A stretch of DNA of 37,231 nt, from positions 1 to 37,231 of the forward strand of contig JAAWPV010000008.1 in assembly GCA_022800215.1 (NCBI GenBank), read 5' to 3'. This DNA comes from Oscillospiraceae bacterium (GTDB taxonomy: Bacteria > Bacillota > Clostridia > Oscillospirales > Oscillospiraceae). The position numbers and the translations under genes are program-made. A model generated the notes under the pieces. The model was not told the DNA's origin. It saw nothing but the letters and a program-made list of their open reading frames with translations, and ran no database searches. This document shows, piece after piece, positions 1 to 7,791 of this stretch. Numbering within the stretch: position 1 is the stretch's first letter; each line of letters starts with the position of its first letter.

Positions 1-1611
1 GGCATTTCCATCAGCCCCAGCTATGTGGACTTTGGCTCCTGCTTTGTGGGAGACAAGGTGGACCCCATCACCATCACCATTACCAACAACGGCAGCCACA
101 CCGTGGATCTCGACTACCGGGGCGGACTGAAAAGCGACGACAGCGCCATCAGAGTCTCCGGCTACGGCTCCAAGGATCTGGCCCCCGGAGAGTCCAGAGA
201 CCTCACGGTGCGCCTCGATACATGGGGTGCGGCCTCCGGCACTGCCCATATGGAAGCCAGATTCCTGCTGGACGGCTACGCCTGGGCCAGCATGGTGGGC
301 GGCGGCTTCGGCGTGGGCAAGTCCGGCACCTCCCTGAACATTTCGGACTTTCTCACCGTGGATTACGAGGTCAAGGATCTGTCCGATGTGAAGAAGGGGG
401 ACATCGACTGGGATGTGAGCGCCAAGTCCATCGACTTCGGCACCTCAGATGTTCCATACGGGGGGTACCATAAAAGTCAGGAACAGACTTTCACAGTCAC
501 CAACCGGGGCACCTTACCATTTGAGGTGGAGGCGGAGATCGACACCTCTGGGTGCCGGCATGAAGACGGGACATCTATCTTTTATGTCTATGTCAACAGC
601 CCTGTAAAGCCCGGCGAATCCGCCACAGTAAAAGTGTCGGTGGATTCCGGCCACAGAACCCCCGGCACGGTGGAGGGCTGCGTGCTGAAGCTCACCGCCT
701 ACTATCCCGACTCCAGGGAGAAGAATACCATCACCGCCGACATCCCCCTGTCCATCAAATATCTCTATGACGGGGGTTATGTGATCGCAAATAGGAGCAA
801 CAATAGCTACGGCAGGGTAAAGACCTCCGACGGTATCAGCCGGGATCCTTACAGCGGCAACACCCGGTTTACAGCGAAGGAGGGCGGCAGCGTCACCTTT
901 GTCATGACCCCCTACGATCCCACCGCCTACCATGTCTCCGACATCAAGATCAACGGCAAGAGCGTGGGGACAAGCGGCCTTGTGAACAACACCTACACCA
1001 TCTCCAACATCCGGGAAAACTATGAGTTCGAGGCCATCTTCGCCCCCGGCGCGGCCCCCATCCCCCAGCAGCCCGCCACAGGGGCCGCTGAGCCTGCCGC
1101 CTGGGCCAAGGTTTTTGTGGACCGGGCCATTGCGGAAGAGCTTCTGCCCACCGAGCTGCAAAGCGCCTACGACCAGCCCATCACCCGCCGGGAGTTCTGC
1201 CTGCTGGCCGATGCGCTCTACACCAAGGTGAAGGGCAGCGCGGCTCCGGTAGACGCCACCGTCACCTTCACCGACACCACCGACCCCGCCATTCTCCGCA
1301 TGGCCTCGGCCAAAGTGGTCAATGGTGTGGGAAATGAGTTGTTTGATCCCAACGGCCAGCTGACCCGGGAGCAGGCCGCCACCATGCTTTCCCGACTGGC
1401 GGCAGCCCTGGGGAAACCCCTGACGGACAGCACCCCCACCTTTGACGATAACGATTCCGTGGCTGGTTGGGCGAAAACCGCCGTGGGACAAATGCAGCTC
1501 AGCCGCATCATGAGCGGCACAGGCAACAACCAGTTCTCCCCCCAACAGTCCTACACCCGGGAGCAGTCCATCGTCACCATCGTGCGGCTCCATAACTTCC
1601 TGGAGCAGTAA
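1..1611 (+). CDS. SLH-domain surface protein, 5' end outside the window
   Basis: The frame is open from base 1 to TAA at 1609-1611, giving 536 visible residues; the start and signal peptide lie upstream. Residues about 1-120 and 127-250 are two similar beta-rich repeats, each opening with a Y/I-D-F-G motif followed by a basic/acidic pattern, like ASPM/SPD-2/Hydin (ASH) or Abp-type Ig-like repeats. Residues about 255-350 resemble a divergent InlB B-repeat (GGY...G.V, then a G.SVTF..TP segment). The last about 165 residues are three S-layer homology domains (F.D.....W....V....G; L.REQAATML; YTREQSIVTIVRL). SLH domains bind pyruvylated secondary wall polymer, so the protein is probably anchored to the cell wall with its repeats exposed. 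The GTG at 25 is only the first internal start codon and is not the real start. The ligand is unknown. Confidence 0.85.
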   Translation, partial: GISISPSYVDFGSCFVGDKVDPITITITNNGSHTVDLDYRGGLKSDDSAIRVSGYGSKDLAPGESRDLTVRLDTWGAASGTAHMEARFLLDGYAWASMVGGGFGVGKSGTSLNISDFLTVDYEVKDLSDVKKGDIDWDVSAKSIDFGTSDVPYGGYHKSQEQTFTVTNRGTLPFEVEAEIDTSGCRHEDGTSIFYVYVNSPVKPGESATVKVSVDSGHRTPGTVEGCVLKLTAYYPDSREKNTITADIPLSIKYLYDGGYVIANRSNNSYGRVKTSDGISRDPYSGNTRFTAKEGGSVTFVMTPYDPTAYHVSDIKINGKSVGTSGLVNNTYTISNIRENYEFEAIFAPGAAPIPQQPATGAAEPAAWAKVFVDRAIAEELLPTELQSAYDQPITRREFCLLADALYTKVKGSAAPVDATVTFTDTTDPAILRMASAKVVNGVGNELFDPNGQLTREQAATMLSRLAAALGKPLTDSTPTFDDNDSVAGWAKTAVGQMQLSRIMSGTGNNQFSPQQSYTREQSIVTIVRLHNFLEQ

Positions 1612-1701
1612 AATTTATCATAGAATGAGAAAACCCCCATGAAGGAAAAACCGGAGGAGCAGACAGCAGAGAGTAAAACATTGTGAGATGTATTGTTCCG
1701 C

Positions 1702-1734
1702 AAAAGACTGGGAGCCATTGGCTCCCAGTCTTTT
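1702..1734. terminator. bidirectional terminator between the SLH gene and the GerMN gene
   Basis: A perfect 15-bp inverted repeat (AAAAGACTGGGAGCC / GGCTCCCAGTCTTTT) with a 3-nt loop. The A-run and T-run at its ends make it usable in both directions. The stop of the minus-strand GerMN gene (TAA, 1736-1734) sits in its right arm. Confidence 0.9.
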
Positions 1735-2606
1735 TACTCCTCTGTTTCTTCCATTCGCAGCGGCTCTGTCAGATTCAGCCCTGCAAAGGAGGTCAGGCGC
1801 AGGCCTTCCACCCGGAAAGTCACACCCATTTCAGGTCCTATCGCCCAAAGGGTCTCGGCGATGGCCCGGAGCCGCCGGGCATCTTCCTCCCCCTCCAGCC
1901 ACTGGACGCCGAGGTCCACGGTAAAGCAATCCCCGCTCCGCTCCACGGAGAGAAGCGGGGTCCCCTCGGGGCAGACAGGCAGCAGCTCACCGTTTTGCGG
2001 GCCTTCCAGAAGAGCCTGGAGGGCAGCCACTTCGGCCCGGTCTCCCGCCGCCAGCCGTACTGTCCGCATCTCCCAGTCAAGGCCCTCTTCCCGGAGGAAC
2101 CAAAGCGTAAGCTCCACCTCCCCCGCCGGGGGCGCCCCGCTTGTGAGCAGAAAATCAGCCGAGGAATACACCTTGTCCCGGAAGGGGCGGGTACGCCCCT
2201 CCACGGTGATACAGACCCGGTCCACACTCTCCAGCTGGCACAGGGTCATTACAATGCAGCCGTCCGCCTGGGAGAGATCCACCTCGGAAAGGCCGCCGTA
2301 AAGCTCAGAAAGATCCACCGTCACAAGGCCGTCCTCCAGCCTCCAGCCCCGCAGGACCGTGCCCCGGGGAATGGGCGAGGAAAGGCCCAGGGTTTGCGGC
2401 CCTGCCAGCAGCAGAGTTAAAAGGCCGTCCACCTCTCCCCAGCCTTCCGGAAGAAGGGTGGATTCCCAGGTCAGTTCCCCGCTTTCCGTTGAAAGGAAAC
2501 AAAGGTCATAACGGCTCTTCTCCTCCCCCCGCCGGCAGTCCGACTGCCCGCAGGCAGCGCAGAGGAGCGCCAGGACCAAAAGGCAGGCCAGAATCCGTTT
2601 TCTCAT
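1734..2606 (-). CDS. lipoprotein with two GerMN domains
   Basis: A 290-residue protein with a lipoprotein signal: positive MRKR, hydrophobic run, lipobox LLCAAC with Cys19 as the lipidated residue. Two GerMN-type domains follow, about 45-150 and 165-280, each with the pattern of a strand, 'L..LL.GP', then a G/V-x-L-x-V-D-L core (VTVDLSELYGG; FTVDLGVQWL). B. subtilis GerM (sporulation and germination) has the same two-domain layout; actinobacterial LpqB carries one GerMN domain and acts with the MtrAB two-component system. The start overlaps the kinase stop by 4 nt (ATGA), so the two are translationally coupled. A role as an extracellular partner of the kinase is inferred from this order. The alternative is a plain GerM orthologue acting in engulfment. 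Confidence 0.8.
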   Translation of the reverse strand: MRKRILACLLVLALLCAACGQSDCRRGEEKSRYDLCFLSTESGELTWESTLLPEGWGEVDGLLTLLLAGPQTLGLSSPIPRGTVLRGWRLEDGLVTVDLSELYGGLSEVDLSQADGCIVMTLCQLESVDRVCITVEGRTRPFRDKVYSSADFLLTSGAPPAGEVELTLWFLREEGLDWEMRTVRLAAGDRAEVAALQALLEGPQNGELLPVCPEGTPLLSVERSGDCFTVDLGVQWLEGEEDARRLRAIAETLWAIGPEMGVTFRVEGLRLTSFAGLNLTEPLRMEETEE

Positions 2607-4054
2607 TCCGCTGCCTCCTCTCTGGGCAGAGGGAGGGTCACGATAAAGCGGGTGCCCTCCGGCTCCCGGCGCTGGGCCTCCACCTCGCCGCCGTGTCGGC
2701 GGGCGGTATCCCGGACGATGGAAAGGCCCAGGCCGGTACCGCCGGCGGCCCGGGACCGGGCCTTGTCCACCCGGTAGAACCGGTCAAACACCTTGTCGAT
2801 ATCCTCCTCCGGGATGCCCACGCCGGTATCCGCCACCGTGATGAGGGCCACAGTCCCCTGGCTGTGAGCCTCCAGGGACACCCGGCCCCCGGGCAGGTTA
2901 TACTTGATGGCGTTTTCCGCCAGATTGAAGAGGATCTGATAAAGGTCGTCCCTGGTACAAAGAACCTGAAGATCCTCCTCCACAGAGAGGGTCAGCTCCA
3001 CATCCACCGCCCGGGCCAGAGGCTCTAACATATGCTCTACACGGCCCGCCACCTCGCCAACGTCCACGGGGTGGGGCTCCACCGTTTTGGCAGCGTCCAG
3101 CCGGGTGAGGGCCAAAAGATGCTCGGTGATGCGCTGGAGCCGGCCCGCCTCCTCTCCAATATCCCCTACAAACTCCTGGATCGTGTCCGGATCCATGCTG
3201 CCGTTCTGAAGGATAGAGTCGGTGAGAAGCCGGATGGAGGCAAGGGGGGTCTTCAGTTCGTGGGAGGCGTCGGAGACAAAACGCCGTCTCACCTCCTCGG
3301 TGGTCTGGAGCCGGTCGGTGAGGGCGTTGAACTCCTGTGCCATCTGGCTCATCTCATCCCGGCCCTCCACCTGGACCCGGTGGCTGTACTCTCCCTCCCG
3401 AACGATGCGGATAGCCCCCAGGAGCTTGCCCATCCGGCTGGTCAGAGCCTTGGAGAAGATGAGAGACATGGCCATCGCCACCCCTACGATAACAAAAGAC
3501 ACCGTGCGCAGCGTCTGCTGGATCCCCACCAGAAAGCTGCCCTGCTCAGCGTCGTAATCGTCTACGTACACAGCTCCCAGCACCATGCCCCGGTAAGTCA
3601 CGGGCACCGCCGCGCGGCTGTGGAAGGTGCCCTCCCCGTAGTCGGAACGGAACTCGTCATTGCCCCGGCCCTTCAGGGCGGCGGTGAGCTCAGGGATAAG
3701 GGCATAGCGGCCCAGAGCCCCCGAGACCTGGGCCGTGTCGTAGAGTACCACACAGGAGGCATCGGTGACCAGCACCCGGCTGAGGCCGGTGTCGCCCAGA
3801 ACCTCCATGACCCGGGAGACTCCCTCCTGGTTGAGCCCATCGGGCCCCGCCAGAGCGGAAGCGATGACGGTGGCCTGGCTTTGAAGAGAAGTCTGCTTGG
3901 ACTTGAAGACCATGTCCTGGGAGACAATAACGGGATAGGTATTCATCAGCAGCAGCACGGCGGCAATGACCGCCAGATAGGTCAGGGCGTACTTTGTCTG
4001 AAGGGACCGCCACAAGGGCACTTTTTTCATCTCAAGGACCTTATTCTCCGCCAC
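2603..4054 (-). CDS. membrane sensor histidine kinase (HAMP, HisKA, HATPase_c)
   Basis: A 483-residue kinase. TM1 is at about 22-44, an extracytoplasmic sensor region of about 130 residues follows, TM2 is at about 183-201, then HAMP (205-255). The H-box SDASHELKTP has His265, and the N, G1 (DTGVGIP), F (FDRFYRVDKARSR) and G2 (GGTGLGLSI) boxes are intact. It is a WalK/PhoR/MtrB-type kinase expected to phosphorylate the upstream regulator. GTG at 4054 was chosen because an AGGAGG lies 8 nt before it; the GTG at 4063 is inside that ribosome site. The cognate regulator ends 41 nt upstream, and the GerMN lipoprotein overlaps the 3' end by 4 nt. The signal sensed is not visible from sequence. Confidence 0.9.
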   Translation of the reverse strand: MAENKVLEMKKVPLWRSLQTKYALTYLAVIAAVLLLMNTYPVIVSQDMVFKSKQTSLQSQATVIASALAGPDGLNQEGVSRVMEVLGDTGLSRVLVTDASCVVLYDTAQVSGALGRYALIPELTAALKGRGNDEFRSDYGEGTFHSRAAVPVTYRGMVLGAVYVDDYDAEQGSFLVGIQQTLRTVSFVIVGVAMAMSLIFSKALTSRMGKLLGAIRIVREGEYSHRVQVEGRDEMSQMAQEFNALTDRLQTTEEVRRRFVSDASHELKTPLASIRLLTDSILQNGSMDPDTIQEFVGDIGEEAGRLQRITEHLLALTRLDAAKTVEPHPVDVGEVAGRVEHMLEPLARAVDVELTLSVEEDLQVLCTRDDLYQILFNLAENAIKYNLPGGRVSLEAHSQGTVALITVADTGVGIPEEDIDKVFDRFYRVDKARSRAAGGTGLGLSIVRDTARRHGGEVEAQRREPEGTRFIVTLPLPREEAAE

Positions 4055-4095
4055 AGCGGTCACCTCCTTTCCTTCTCTCTATCCGAAATGGCTGC

Positions 4096-4782
4096 TCACT
4101 CGCCGCTTTTCAGGTAGTAGCCAACGCCCCACTTGGTCAAAACATACTCCGGACTGGCCGGGTCCAGCTCCAGCTTCTCCCGGAGCCGGCGGACGTGGAC
4201 ATCCACCGTCCGGTAGTCCCCGGCGTACTCATAGCCCCAGACGATGTTGAGCAGATTCTCCCGGGAGTATACCCGGCCGGGGTTGCGCATGAGAAGCTCC
4301 ATGAGGTCGAACTCCTTGGCGGTGAGCTCTACCCGCTCCTTCCCCTTCCAGGTGGAACGCTCGTCGGCGTCCAGGGTAATATGACCTGCGGTGAGCCGCC
4401 CGCCCCCCGCTTCCTGCTGGGCCATGCCCGCCCGGCGGAGAAGGGCCCGGATGCGGGCCTTCAGTTCCAGGATGTTGAAGGGCTTGGTGATATAGTCATC
4501 GGCTCCCGACTCAAACCCCATGAGCTTGTCGGCGTCCTCCCCCTTGGCGGTGAGGAGGATGATGGGCACGTTGGAAAATTCCCGGATGCGCATACAGGCC
4601 TGGAGCCCGTCGATCTTGGGCATCATCAGGTCCAGAATGATGAGGTCAAAAGCTCCGTCCCGGGCAAGGTCCACCGCAGCCTGGCCGTCGTAACCCACCT
4701 CCACCTGGTAGCCCTCGCTTTCCAGGTTGAACTTGATCCCCTTCACCAGCACCTTCTCGTCGTCTACCACTAAAATTTTCAT
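4096..4782 (-). CDS. OmpR/PhoB-family response regulator
   Basis: A 228-residue regulator. The receiver domain has the acidic pair D7/D8, phospho-acceptor D51 in LIILDLMMP, the switch Thr in LLTAKGEDADK and Lys in YITKPF. A winged-helix DNA-binding domain follows (ELTAKEFDLMELLMRNPGRVYSRE..., DVHVRRLREKLE, and a C-terminal GVGYYL hairpin). It looks like WalR/PhoB/MtrA. The ATG overlaps the stop of the upstream comEA-like gene (ATGA), with ribosome site GGAGGAG, and the kinase follows after 41 nt, so these are one transcription unit. The target genes are unknown. Confidence 0.93.
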   Translation of the reverse strand: MKILVVDDEKVLVKGIKFNLESEGYQVEVGYDGQAAVDLARDGAFDLIILDLMMPKIDGLQACMRIREFSNVPIILLTAKGEDADKLMGFESGADDYITKPFNILELKARIRALLRRAGMAQQEAGGGRLTAGHITLDADERSTWKGKERVELTAKEFDLMELLMRNPGRVYSRENLLNIVWGYEYAGDYRTVDVHVRRLREKLELDPASPEYVLTKWGVGYYLKSGE

Positions 4783-5222
4783 GGGGTCTCCTCCGTTGTG
4801 ATTTGGTCGATGATGCCCGCCAAGATTTCCTCTCCGATGCCCTTCACCCGGGTGATATCCTCAGGAAAGCGGAAGGGACCGTTCTGCTCCCGGTCAGCGA
4901 TGATGCTCTCGGCCCGCTTTTCCCCAATGCCGGGCAGATCCCGAAGGGCTGCGGCATCGGCGGTATTGATGTTGATTTTTCCTTCTGCCGCCGGTACAGG
5001 AAGGCTTTCCGCCGGCTCTGCCGTCTCCTCCGGCGGAGCCTGGACAGGCGCCGCAGTCGGTTCGGGCAGTGCGATACCTGCCTGAGCAGGGTTCGGGAGC
5101 CGCCGCGTCTCCACCCAGATAGGATCGGAGAGGGCGCTTCCCCGAAGGAACCAGCCGGCGGTGAAGGAGAGGAACAGGGCGGCGACAGCCAAAATGGCAG
5201 CTTCCCATCTGGAAAGTTTCAT
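4779..5222 (-). CDS. comEA: ComEA-like helix-hairpin-helix DNA-binding protein
   Basis: A 147-residue protein: short cytoplasmic N-terminus, one membrane anchor at about 8-26 (AAILAVAALFLSFTAGWFL), a Pro/Glu/Ala-rich linker of about 50 residues, then a ComEA-type tandem HhH domain (INTADAAALRDLPGIGEKRAE... and VKGIGEEIL). ComEA binds incoming DNA outside the membrane during transformation. The SLBB domain seen in longer ComEAs is absent. ATG at 5222 was chosen because AAAGGAG lies 9 nt upstream; an in-frame extension to 5291 has no ribosome site. It is the first gene of the operon with the two-component system and the GerMN lipoprotein, an unusual neighbour for a competence gene. A role in something other than transformation is possible. 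Confidence 0.8.
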   Translation of the reverse strand: MKLSRWEAAILAVAALFLSFTAGWFLRGSALSDPIWVETRRLPNPAQAGIALPEPTAAPVQAPPEETAEPAESLPVPAAEGKININTADAAALRDLPGIGEKRAESIIADREQNGPFRFPEDITRVKGIGEEILAGIIDQITTEETP

Positions 5223-5359
5223 CGTTTTGACCGCTCCTTTTCCGTTGCGTCTTGACCTAACCTCTGTTATAATGTCCACAGAGAGTCCCATAAACAGAGC
5301 CCTGTCCCCAGCGACACGATCAGTATAACATATTTTAACATATATTGCAGGAGTTTCCT

Positions 5360-6724
5360 ATGAAAAAATGTCATTCCCTGTCCGCTTTTTTCCTGGCCCT
5401 GATCCTTACCGCCGGCCTTTTTTCCCCCGCCGCCCTGGCAGCAGAGGAGGATAGCTTTTCGGTGGCTGCCACCGCCGCCATTCTGGTGGAGGCGGATACA
5501 GGAGAGGTCCTCTTTGAGATGGACGCCGATGAACAGCGCTATCCCGCCTCCATCACCAAGGTGATGACAGGCCTGCTCGCCGTAGAGGCCATTGAGCGGG
5601 GAGAACTCACCATGGATACCCTCGTCACCCTTGGTGACGACCTTTACACCGGCATCGGCGCCGGTGGCTCCACCCAGGACCTGAAAACAGGAGAGATCCT
5701 CACCGTCCGGGACCTATTGAACTGCGCCCTTATCCCCTCAGCCAATGAGGCCTGCAACGCGCTGGCCTCGACAGTTTCCGGCAGCATCCCCGCCTTTGTG
5801 GAGCTGATGAACCAGCGGGCTCAGGAGTTGGGGATGACCAACACCCATTTCATGAATACCCATGGCTATCATGACGACAACCATTACACCACCGCCCGGG
5901 ATATCTCCTATCTTTGTCTGGAAGCCATGGGCCACCCGGAGTTCCGCTCCATCGTCTCCTCAGGTACATACACCGTCCCCCCCACCAATCTCCACGAGGA
6001 GCCCCGGGTGCTTCAGGACACCAACGCCCTGGTGTCCGAGTCCAAGACTTCGGGCCTTCGATACCAGTATGCCATCGGCATCAAGACAGGCTCCACCCCC
6101 GAGGCGGGCTACTGTCTGGCCTCCGCCGCCGAGAAGAACCACAGGGTCCTCATCGCCGTCCTACTGGGTGGAAAATACTGGTACGCCGACGGGAACTATG
6201 TGGAGGACAACTACTTTACGGAGAGCCGCCGGCTTTTGGAGTACGGTTACAATCACTTCTCCCAGAAGACGGTGCTGGACGAAATCGAGCCTATCGGCAC
6301 CATCAGGGTGAGCCTTTGCAAGGAGCAGGACTACGTTACCGTTCAGCCCGAAAGCAGTCTTTACGCCACCCTCCCCAACGACATAGACCCTGCGCTTTTT
6401 GAGCGAAACGTCTCCCTGCCCGACAGCTTGCAGGCCCCCATTGAGAAGGGCCAGGTGCTGGGCACCATCTCCATCTCCTACGAGGGGCGAAACTTTGGCC
6501 CGGTGAATTTGGTGGCGGCCACCAGTCTGGAAAAATCTACTCTGCTGGCTGTTCTGGACACCTTGGAGCAAATTTTCAGTTTGATGTGGGTGAAGATCCT
6601 TCTGTTGGTCGTGATTCTTATGATCCTCATTCTGGTTCTGCGGCGGATGGTCTTCGGTCCCTCCCGGCGGCGGAACCGCAGGAGCCGGTCATACAGCAGC
6701 GCTTACAGGGGGCGGAAGCGTTGA
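5360..6724 (+). CDS. D-alanyl-D-alanine carboxypeptidase, DacF/DacB type
   Basis: A 454-residue penicillin-binding protein of peptidase family S11. The signal peptide is at 1-28 (cleavage after ALA), and the catalytic motifs S64-I-T-K67, S127-A-N129 and K242-T-G244 are all present. A PBP5-type C-terminal beta domain follows, then a C-terminal membrane anchor at about 410-430 and an Arg-rich tail. It trims the terminal D-Ala from peptidoglycan stem peptides on the outer face of the membrane. A start at ATG 5360 is supported by GCAGGAG 8-14 nt upstream; the TTG at 5345 lies before it and is rejected. Spore-forming Firmicutes have several paralogues (DacA, DacB, DacF). The neighbouring sporulation genes make a spore-cortex role possible but do not prove it. 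Confidence 0.92.
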   Translation: MKKCHSLSAFFLALILTAGLFSPAALAAEEDSFSVAATAAILVEADTGEVLFEMDADEQRYPASITKVMTGLLAVEAIERGELTMDTLVTLGDDLYTGIGAGGSTQDLKTGEILTVRDLLNCALIPSANEACNALASTVSGSIPAFVELMNQRAQELGMTNTHFMNTHGYHDDNHYTTARDISYLCLEAMGHPEFRSIVSSGTYTVPPTNLHEEPRVLQDTNALVSESKTSGLRYQYAIGIKTGSTPEAGYCLASAAEKNHRVLIAVLLGGKYWYADGNYVEDNYFTESRRLLEYGYNHFSQKTVLDEIEPIGTIRVSLCKEQDYVTVQPESSLYATLPNDIDPALFERNVSLPDSLQAPIEKGQVLGTISISYEGRNFGPVNLVAATSLEKSTLLAVLDTLEQIFSLMWVKILLLVVILMILILVLRRMVFGPSRRRNRRSRSYSSAYRGRKR

Positions 6725-6829
6725 GACAGCCTCCCATAGATAGGAGCGACACCCCTTCGCGTTGCACGTTTGGATACATCCAGTTGAAAAATGTAACCTA
6801 ACTGTAATGATAGGACGCTGAAATGCAAC

Positions 6830-6865
6830 AATAGAAGCCCGGACCGAATGGTCCGGGCTTCTATT
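6830..6865. terminator. convergent terminator between dac-type gene and ogt
   Basis: A perfect 16-bp inverted repeat (AATAGAAGCCCGGACC, loop GAAT, mirror arm). It lies 105 nt after the plus-strand carboxypeptidase and overlaps the TAA of the minus-strand ogt gene. The T-tract is short, so it may work mainly by its very stable stem. Confidence 0.75.
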
Positions 6866-7394
6866 ATAGGGCGGTTCCCGTTTGAGGATAGAACAGCTTG
6901 GAAACGTCCACCCCTTCGTGCCGCAAAAGCCACAGCTTTTTGTCCAGGCCTCCTGCGTAACCGGTGAGGCTGCCGCCGGTGCCCACCACCCGGTGGCAAG
7001 GCACCAGGATGGACACCGGATTCCGGCCTACCGCGCCCCCCACCGCCTGGGCAGAGACCCGCTTTCCCGTCTCCATCTCCAGAGTACGGGCGATGGCGCC
7101 ATAGGTGGTGGTCTGCCCTCTGGGAATGGTCAGGAGCTGCCGCCACACCGCCTTCTGGAAGGGGGTACCCTCCAGGGACAACCTGGGGGACAGACCGGGA
7201 TCATCCCCGGCAAAGTATGCATCCAGCCAGGCACGGACGGCGGCAAAGGCGGGCGCCTCCCCCTCCCTCAAGTCCGGATGGCCGCCGGCAAAATATTTTT
7301 GCCCTTCCAGCCAAAGGCCGGCAAGGGCATCGCCCTCGCCGGCCATGGTGATCCTTCCCAACGGAGAGGGATATTCCGCTTTCAACCCGCTCAC
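6864..7394 (-). CDS. ogt: methylated-DNA--protein-cysteine methyltransferase
   Basis: A 176-residue suicide DNA-repair protein that moves an alkyl group from O6-alkylguanine to its own cysteine. The active-site motif is V-P-C-H-R-V-V-G with Cys133. Also present are the helix-turn-helix region with the arginine finger (TTTYGAIARTLEMETGKRVSAQAVGGAVGRNP) and a family-typical N-terminal ribonuclease-H-like domain. The length fits Ogt. The start is GTG at 7394, overlapping the TGA of the TSCPD gene by 4 nt (GTGA), so translation is coupled to it. Confidence 0.93.
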   Translation of the reverse strand: MSGLKAEYPSPLGRITMAGEGDALAGLWLEGQKYFAGGHPDLREGEAPAFAAVRAWLDAYFAGDDPGLSPRLSLEGTPFQKAVWRQLLTIPRGQTTTYGAIARTLEMETGKRVSAQAVGGAVGRNPVSILVPCHRVVGTGGSLTGYAGGLDKKLWLLRHEGVDVSKLFYPQTGTAL

Positions 7395-7633
7395 AGATTC
7401 TGCTTCAGCGCCTGGGCCAGCTGATCGGGGCAGGAGGTCCCCCGGCCGCGGCAGTCAATGCCGTCCAGGCGGGCGATCACATCCTCCACCTTCATCCCTT
7501 CCACCAGCTTGCTGATACCCTGGAGGTTGCCATGGCAGCCGCCCACAACCTGGAAGGACTTCACGATGCCATCCTCCACTTCAATGGTCATCTGCTTGGA
7601 GCAAACACCCTGCGGAGTATATTCAATCGTCAT
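7391..7633 (-). CDS. TSCPD-domain protein (TIGR03905-like)
   Basis: An 80-residue protein that is entirely a TSCPD-type domain. The cysteine positions GVCSKQ, GGCHGN, IDCRGRGTSCPDQLA match the small Clostridia family of this kind, which resembles the C-terminal domain of class II ribonucleotide reductases. Cys motifs of this type often bind Zn; the biochemical role of the stand-alone protein is not known to me. A good AAGGAG site lies 8 nt before ATG. It is first in a two-gene operon with ogt. Confidence 0.85.
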   Translation of the reverse strand: MTIEYTPQGVCSKQMTIEVEDGIVKSFQVVGGCHGNLQGISKLVEGMKVEDVIARLDGIDCRGRGTSCPDQLAQALKQNL

Positions 7634-7666
7634 AAGTTATTCTCCTTTCTTTTGTTGGATACATTC

Positions 7667-7695
7667 ATCATAGCACAGAGGCAAAGAAAAGGCAA
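7667..7695 (-). promoter_or_regulatory. sigma-A-type promoter of the TSCPD-ogt operon
   Basis: Reading the minus strand: TTGCCT (7695-7690), 17-bp spacer, TATGAT (7672-7667), about 35 nt before the TSCPD start codon. Confidence 0.65.
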
Positions 7696-7721
7696 GGGGG
7701 CAAACTTTTTAGAAATAATGC

Positions 7722-7752
7722 TTGCCTTAAAGGGCGGTTTAACCTGTATAAT
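7722..7752 (+). promoter_or_regulatory. sigma-A-type promoter of the aldo/keto reductase gene
   Basis: TTGCCT (7722-7727) and a perfect TATAAT (7747-7752) with a 19-bp spacer, 40 nt before the start at 7792. The spacer is longer than ideal. Its -35 and that of the divergent TSCPD promoter form an inverted pair (GGCAAG/CTTGCC). Confidence 0.6.
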
Positions 7753-7791
7753 AGATCTATACAGCAAAACCAACCGAAAGGACGTGCAGCT

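Noticed and set aside
1639-1686. 15-codon ORF after the SLH gene
   Set aside because: No ribosome site before the ATG and no support beyond an open frame.
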